18,688 nt of DNA, from assembly GCA_002343325.1 (NCBI GenBank), contig DDSG01000012.1, positions 807-19,494 of the forward strand, in the 5' to 3' direction. Below the pieces are notes generated by a model, which saw nothing but the letters and a program-made list of their open reading frames with translations, had not been told where the DNA came from and did not search any database. Of the stretch, positions 15,507 through 18,688 are shown piece after piece (positions within the stretch are counted from its first letter, which is position 1; every line of letters starts with the position of its first letter). The DNA is from Phycisphaerales bacterium UBA2396. Its GTDB lineage: Bacteria; Planctomycetota; Phycisphaerae; Phycisphaerales; UBA1924. Both the position numbers and the translations under genes were made by a program.

Positions 15507-17026
15507 CCCTGCAAATACGCGACGCTCACGCCGAAGGCTGCCGCGATCTTGCACATTGTGCCGAAGTGCGGCTTGGTCTTGCCGGCCTCCATGGCCTTGA
15601 TCGTCAGCGTGCTGACACCCGCCGCGTCTGCGACCTTGAGGGCTGTCGTGAGTCCTCTTCGGGCCTTTAACTCGAGGTACCGAGCGAGAAACAGCCTCCG
15701 CGATTCCTCAAACTCTGAATCCTCTTCGGTTGGCTCGTCAGGAATCTCGATCTCGACATCTTCCGTCTCGCCGGACGGCTCGGCGATCCCCAGAAGTCCG
15801 CACATCGTGATCGCATGAATACCGCACATCTCGCGATTACCCGCCGCGATCGCCGCGGCGAGACGCTCGGCCTGTTGCGAGAGCAATCGAGCATTGTCAG
15901 CAGAAAGCGTCATCAGCGCTCCTCGCAAGCTCCGTTCACCGGCCTCGACCGACCGGCCCGACTCGACGATGCTGTGTTCCACTGATGCGCACCTTTCCAT
16001 GATCAAAGCAGCCTCGTCCGCAGCCTGCCGAGCTTCGTAGGTGAATCCGCCCCGCGAGAAGTCGATGATCGAGTCGAGCAGTAGTCCGTGCGCCCGACGC
16101 GCGGTCTCGCCGGCTTCTCGCGAGACCCCGATCGTTCCCCGTAGAATCGACTGGGCGAGCAACCGCTTCGCGGTGCCCAGAGGCCAGGGGGCCGCGTGGT
16201 CCGGCGTCACAGCTGCGAGAAACTGGTCAAGGCACTCGGCTGCCGCCGCGTAGTGCGATGGCTCGCCACATTCAGCAAGAAGGAAATGAACATGTCCCTG
16301 TTCGAACCGCGTCCAGGCGTGCTCGATTCGGACGACATCCTTAGTTGCGCGCTCGATCTCCTCGGCCTGCTCGAGGTTGACCAACGCCTCTCGGAGAATC
16401 GCCCCGCGCTCGCTGTTCTGAGCCAGCTCAGCCTTGAGTCGCAGTGCAACTCCCAGATTGAATCGAGTCGACGCACACTCCGTGGTGAGAGCAAGCTCCG
16501 ATCGGACCTCGAGCGAGGCGTTGTACAGCTCGATCGCGCGGTCCAGAGATTCCGGATTGCCACCATGGAACCGACGTCGATACGCATTGCCCACCCAGTT
16601 CGCCGTACGCGCCCAGGCCGTCGGATCCAGCTCCCGCAGGTCGGCTCTCGCAAGAAGAACGTCCCCTCGAGACGCCAGACGACCTTCGGCTTCTATGTCA
16701 AAGTCATCGGTCTTTCTCGAGAGCACCACGAACCCCTCGATCGCATGGGCGGTCGCCTCCAGCTCCAGCTTCGCCCGCGACGGGTCACGGCGGTCCGAGT
16801 CACGCCCGACGATGGCCAGAACCTGCTCAAGCTTGTTCAGACCATCTCGAAACTCCTCGATCGCTTCATTCATCGATGCCTGCGAGATCTGATGGACCGC
16901 TGCCGACATGTAATGGCGCAGTTCCTCGGTCGTTCGCGGAACGTCATGGGCCGAGGCAAGGACCCTCGCCCGCGCGACCTGATGGTTGCTGGGCGTGATG
17001 TTCGGAATCTTGTGTGTGTGATCCAC
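15476..17026 (-). CDS. TPR-like protein with C-terminal XRE/Cro helix-turn-helix
   Basis: A 516-residue protein with no close named family recognised. Residues about 30-350 are helical and repetitive. One stretch (ARTANWVGNAYRRRF, then LDRAIELYNASLEVRSELAL; RFNLGVALRLKAELA, then LREALVNLEQAEEI) has the tetratricopeptide pattern seen in CHAT-associated and regulatory TPR proteins. An acidic linker (about 418-442) leads to a Cro/XRE-type helix-turn-helix at 447-508: TALKVADAAGVSTLTIKAME, then GTMCKIAAAFGVSVAYLQGY. The helix-turn-helix at the C-terminus, after a TPR body, is unusual. The start is GTG at 17026, supported by GGAG 7 nt upstream inside the palindrome TCTCCGGAGA. It lies 51 bp after the 146-residue gene, probably in one transcript. 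A role as a sensor-regulator for that neighbour is inference. Confidence 0.75.
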   Translation of the reverse strand: MDHTHKIPNITPSNHQVARARVLASAHDVPRTTEELRHYMSAAVHQISQASMNEAIEEFRDGLNKLEQVLAIVGRDSDRRDPSRAKLELEATAHAIEGFVVLSRKTDDFDIEAEGRLASRGDVLLARADLRELDPTAWARTANWVGNAYRRRFHGGNPESLDRAIELYNASLEVRSELALTTECASTRFNLGVALRLKAELAQNSERGAILREALVNLEQAEEIERATKDVVRIEHAWTRFEQGHVHFLLAECGEPSHYAAAAECLDQFLAAVTPDHAAPWPLGTAKRLLAQSILRGTIGVSREAGETARRAHGLLLDSIIDFSRGGFTYEARQAADEAALIMERCASVEHSIVESGRSVEAGERSLRGALMTLSADNARLLSQQAERLAAAIAAGNREMCGIHAITMCGLLGIAEPSGETEDVEIEIPDEPTEEDSEFEESRRLFLARYLELKARRGLTTALKVADAAGVSTLTIKAMEAGKTKPHFGTMCKIAAAFGVSVAYLQGYSDDEQGST

Positions 17027-17077
17027 GGATGCTCTCCGGAGAATGGATGGAACGGACGGATCGGCCGCCTTCGCTCA

Positions 17078-17518
17078 TCAGATGCCGAGCCACGGGCGAA
17101 CGCGCACCACGCTGGCCGCGGCGTACTGCAACGCCAGAGCCAAGTCCTCCTTGTGTTCGGGTTTCGACCATTCGTCCCAGCGAATGACCGCAAAGATCAC
17201 TACCTCGTCCGGCCCCGTCAGGCACATGACCGCCACGATCGGCGGAAGCAGCCTCGGCGTCGAGACCACCGCCTCGAAACACCGAAGCAGCCGCGTCGTG
17301 CCCGGCGGATCGCTCGACAGCGATGTGATCAGGGGGCGTGCCACGATCCCGTACGCCTGCGCGATCGCCGGCGACGCCTCGTACAAGGCCCCGAGACCGC
17401 CCGCAGCCTGCGCAGCCGCCCGAAGATCGTGCCCGATCGACAGCGTCGACGCTTGCTTCTGATACACCGTCCGGTACGACTCGAAACGGCCAAGTCCTTT
17501 GTCCAGAATGATGCGCAT
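17078..17518 (-). CDS. Hypothetical protein, 146 residues, paired with the TPR/HTH gene
   Basis: No family recognised. The protein begins MRIILDKGLGRFESYRTVYQ and is mostly mixed alpha/beta by composition. Three moderately hydrophobic stretches are seen (AIAQAYGIVARPLI; LLPPIVAVMCL; EVVIFAVIRW), the latter two strand-like rather than membrane-spanning. There is no signal peptide. Only two cysteines (80 and 99) are present. The start ATG 17518 has AGGAGG 5 nt upstream, a strong site. A longer frame is open upstream but crosses the AT-rich spacer and is rejected. It is the first gene after the AAGTRYAC-repeat region and precedes the TPR/HTH gene by 51 bp. Size and pairing recall a small effector with its regulator, but toxin, antitoxin or immunity roles are unproven. 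Confidence 0.7.
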   Translation of the reverse strand: MRIILDKGLGRFESYRTVYQKQASTLSIGHDLRAAAQAAGGLGALYEASPAIAQAYGIVARPLITSLSSDPPGTTRLLRCFEAVVSTPRLLPPIVAVMCLTGPDEVVIFAVIRWDEWSKPEHKEDLALALQYAAASVVRVRPWLGI

Positions 17519-17687
17519 CGGGGCCTCCTTGAGGAGAGGTGGCGGGCGCATAACCGGTTCGAGTGAGCATGCGGCAGGGTTCCTGAGATGTATAGAAAAG
17601 TATACAAATAGTCGGCCAAACCCATGCCTGATGTCATAAAAGTACACAATTATTTCTGTGAGCGGCCGCGTGTTAGGGAAGTGTACG
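17519..17687. promoter_or_regulatory. AT-rich regulatory spacer with three AAGTRYAC repeats
   Basis: This 169-bp gap separates the peptidase stop from the 146-residue gene and its central part (about 17580-17660) is clearly richer in A/T than the rest of the window. AAGTATAC (17598-17605), AAGTACAC (17640-17647) and AAGTGTAC (17679-17686) recur at 42 and 39 bp, close to four helical turns. The first two extend to AAAAGTRYACAA. TGTATA-GAAAAG-TATACA (17589-17606) is a perfect inverted repeat around the first. Leftward -10-like hexamers TATACT and TATACA are present, but no good -35 was matched. The NotI-like palindrome GCGGCCGC is at 17662-17669. Candidate target of the HTH protein. Confidence 0.55.
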
Positions 17688-18688
17688 TTACTGCAGCCAA
17701 GGGCTCTGCCCCTGGGCCACACGTTGGCGGCCGCCTCGGACGCAGATTGTCGCCACAAACGACTTGAACTGCGTCTCCATCGTCGGCAGGTCCGCCCCGA
17801 TGTACGCCGCGAACGCCAGACGCCCGTCACGCCGCAGGCGATACGTCTCCGCCGCCTGCCGGCCCAGCTTCTCGCGGATCCTGTCGGTCATGGTGCCGGT
17901 GGCGGCATCTCTCAGCATCGCCCGTACCGCCGGCGCGTGCACTCCGTCGTTGCCTTCCATCAGAAAGTGGATGAACGCCCACACCTGCGCGTAGTACTGC
18001 AAAGGCCGCCACTTCCCGTCGCTCACCAGATCCTGCGGCGAGACGCGCAGCAGTTCCTCCAGCGGCATCAACTGCCTCTGCCAGTTCGTCCACCGGAGCA
18101 TCTCATACCGCTCCAGGTTCGCCCAAGGCTTGAACGCCGGCACGTCCGGCTCCTCTGGGTCCCATCGGAAGCCCTCCATCCACGTCGCCACGCCCTCGTC
18201 GAGCCACACGGGCAGCCCCTCGCGGAACGTCGACTGGGCGTACTGGTGCCATCCCTCGTGGGCCGCGATCGTAAAGGTGTCCTTGGGCCCGATGTCAAAG
18301 TACACGCCGCGCCCGCGATGGCTGAACCCGCCCCGCTCGATCTGCACGTAAGGCCCGGCGTCAGACCCCAGCAGTTTCTGCGTCATCTCCACCCACTGAG
18401 GCCTCGTCGCGAGCAGGTACGTCTCCATCGGCCGCGTCGGTCGGGGAAGAGGCGTCATCGCCGTCGTGTAATGGAACAGCGCCCGCTCCAGAAACGTCGG
18501 CGCGCGTTCCACGATCATCCCCTCGCCCAGCGTCGTGTACACCTCGTAGCTCGCCGTCCGGATCACCCGCCCTTGCGTTCCCGAGAACGACCACGGCGAA
18601 GACTCCAGCACCGCCGCGTGCGTCGGGATCGCCGCCGACGCATCGGGCGTCCCGCCGATGGCGCCGGGCGTCGCGTCCACCGACGACC
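17688..18688 (-). CDS. HExxH zinc peptidase, DUF1570/peptidase MA-like (5'-partial)
   Basis: Probable secreted metallopeptidase, at least 332 residues visible. The frame stays open to the window edge, so the true start and likely signal peptide lie beyond it; an internal GTG at 18680 is not a trustworthy start. Counting from that GTG, the zinc-binding HEGWH motif is at 141-145 and the third ligand Glu162 is in DEGVATWMEG, the gluzincin pattern. The preceding segment, RGVYFDIGPKDTFTIAA, fits the DUF1570/peptidase MA-like family that is abundant in planctomycetes. The N-terminal visible part is Ala/Pro/Thr-rich and probably disordered. It lies upstream of the AT-rich spacer, and its stop TAA is one base from the third repeat. 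Substrate unknown. Confidence 0.72.
   Translation of the reverse strand, partial: SSVDATPGAIGGTPDASAAIPTHAAVLESSPWSFSGTQGRVIRTASYEVYTTLGEGMIVERAPTFLERALFHYTTAMTPLPRPTRPMETYLLATRPQWVEMTQKLLGSDAGPYVQIERGGFSHRGRGVYFDIGPKDTFTIAAHEGWHQYAQSTFREGLPVWLDEGVATWMEGFRWDPEEPDVPAFKPWANLERYEMLRWTNWQRQLMPLEELLRVSPQDLVSDGKWRPLQYYAQVWAFIHFLMEGNDGVHAPAVRAMLRDAATGTMTDRIREKLGRQAAETYRLRRDGRLAFAAYIGADLPTMETQFKSFVATICVRGGRQRVAQGQSPWLQ

Noticed and set aside
15476..17518. Classical type II toxin-antitoxin system
   Set aside because: The regulator is 516 residues with a large TPR body and the small protein matches no toxin family known to me. The gene order alone is too little evidence.
16196..17566. 456-codon open frame on the + strand covering the TPR/HTH and 146-residue genes
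   Set aside because: The product is Arg/Gln/Ser-rich without motifs, while the opposite strand gives a clear TPR and helix-turn-helix pattern and good ribosome sites for both genes.
17662..17669. GCGGCCGC palindrome as a terminator for the peptidase gene
   Set aside because: It cannot form a hairpin with a loop without losing most pairs, and no T-run follows. It is a NotI-type site and probably chance.

Overview
The window is GC-rich, densely coded bacterial chromosome. The gene set suggests a planctomycete, most likely near the Phycisphaerae: a DUF1570-like planctomycete-type peptidase, Tat-exported hydrolases, an NfeD/NfeD/FloA cluster, and short or weak Shine-Dalgarno sites between closely packed genes. 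This placement rests on gene content and composition only. No tRNA, CRISPR array, insertion sequence or complete rRNA was seen.

Layout. (1) 1-723: the 5' end of rpsB (ribosomal protein S2) runs left off the window. A 331-bp divergent spacer with three perfect short inverted repeats separates it from a rightward gene. (2) 724-3240: a Tat-exported phosphocholine-type phospholipase C. (3) 3263-7919, all leftward: an ArsR-type repressor, then a strong promoter with an embedded 22-bp palindrome, then a quinone-reductase-like flavoprotein, an Old Yellow Enzyme, a Tat-exported metallo-beta-lactamase-fold hydrolase and a RibBA homologue. This looks like a repressor-controlled redox/flavin operon. The RibBA copy has substitutions at key residues in both catalytic domains. 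(4) 8011-15506, all rightward: a secreted GH13 amylase, a Nudix hydrolase, a long NfeD whose protease serine appears lost, a short NfeD, FloA flotillin, a bifunctional-nuclease (DUF151) protein and TruD. The NfeD/NfeD/FloA set is the membrane-microdomain module also found in Bacillus (yqeZ-yqfA). (5) 15476-18688, all leftward: a 5'-partial HExxH peptidase of DUF1570 type, an AT-rich 169-bp spacer with three AAGTRYAC repeats, an unrecognised 146-residue protein, and a 516-residue protein with a TPR-like helical body and a C-terminal Cro/XRE helix-turn-helix.

Best candidates for something undescribed are the two-gene module at 15476-17518 with its repeat-bearing promoter region, and the ArsR-controlled operon that ends in a RibBA homologue with altered active sites. 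Both calls come from reading the sequence; no database search was possible.
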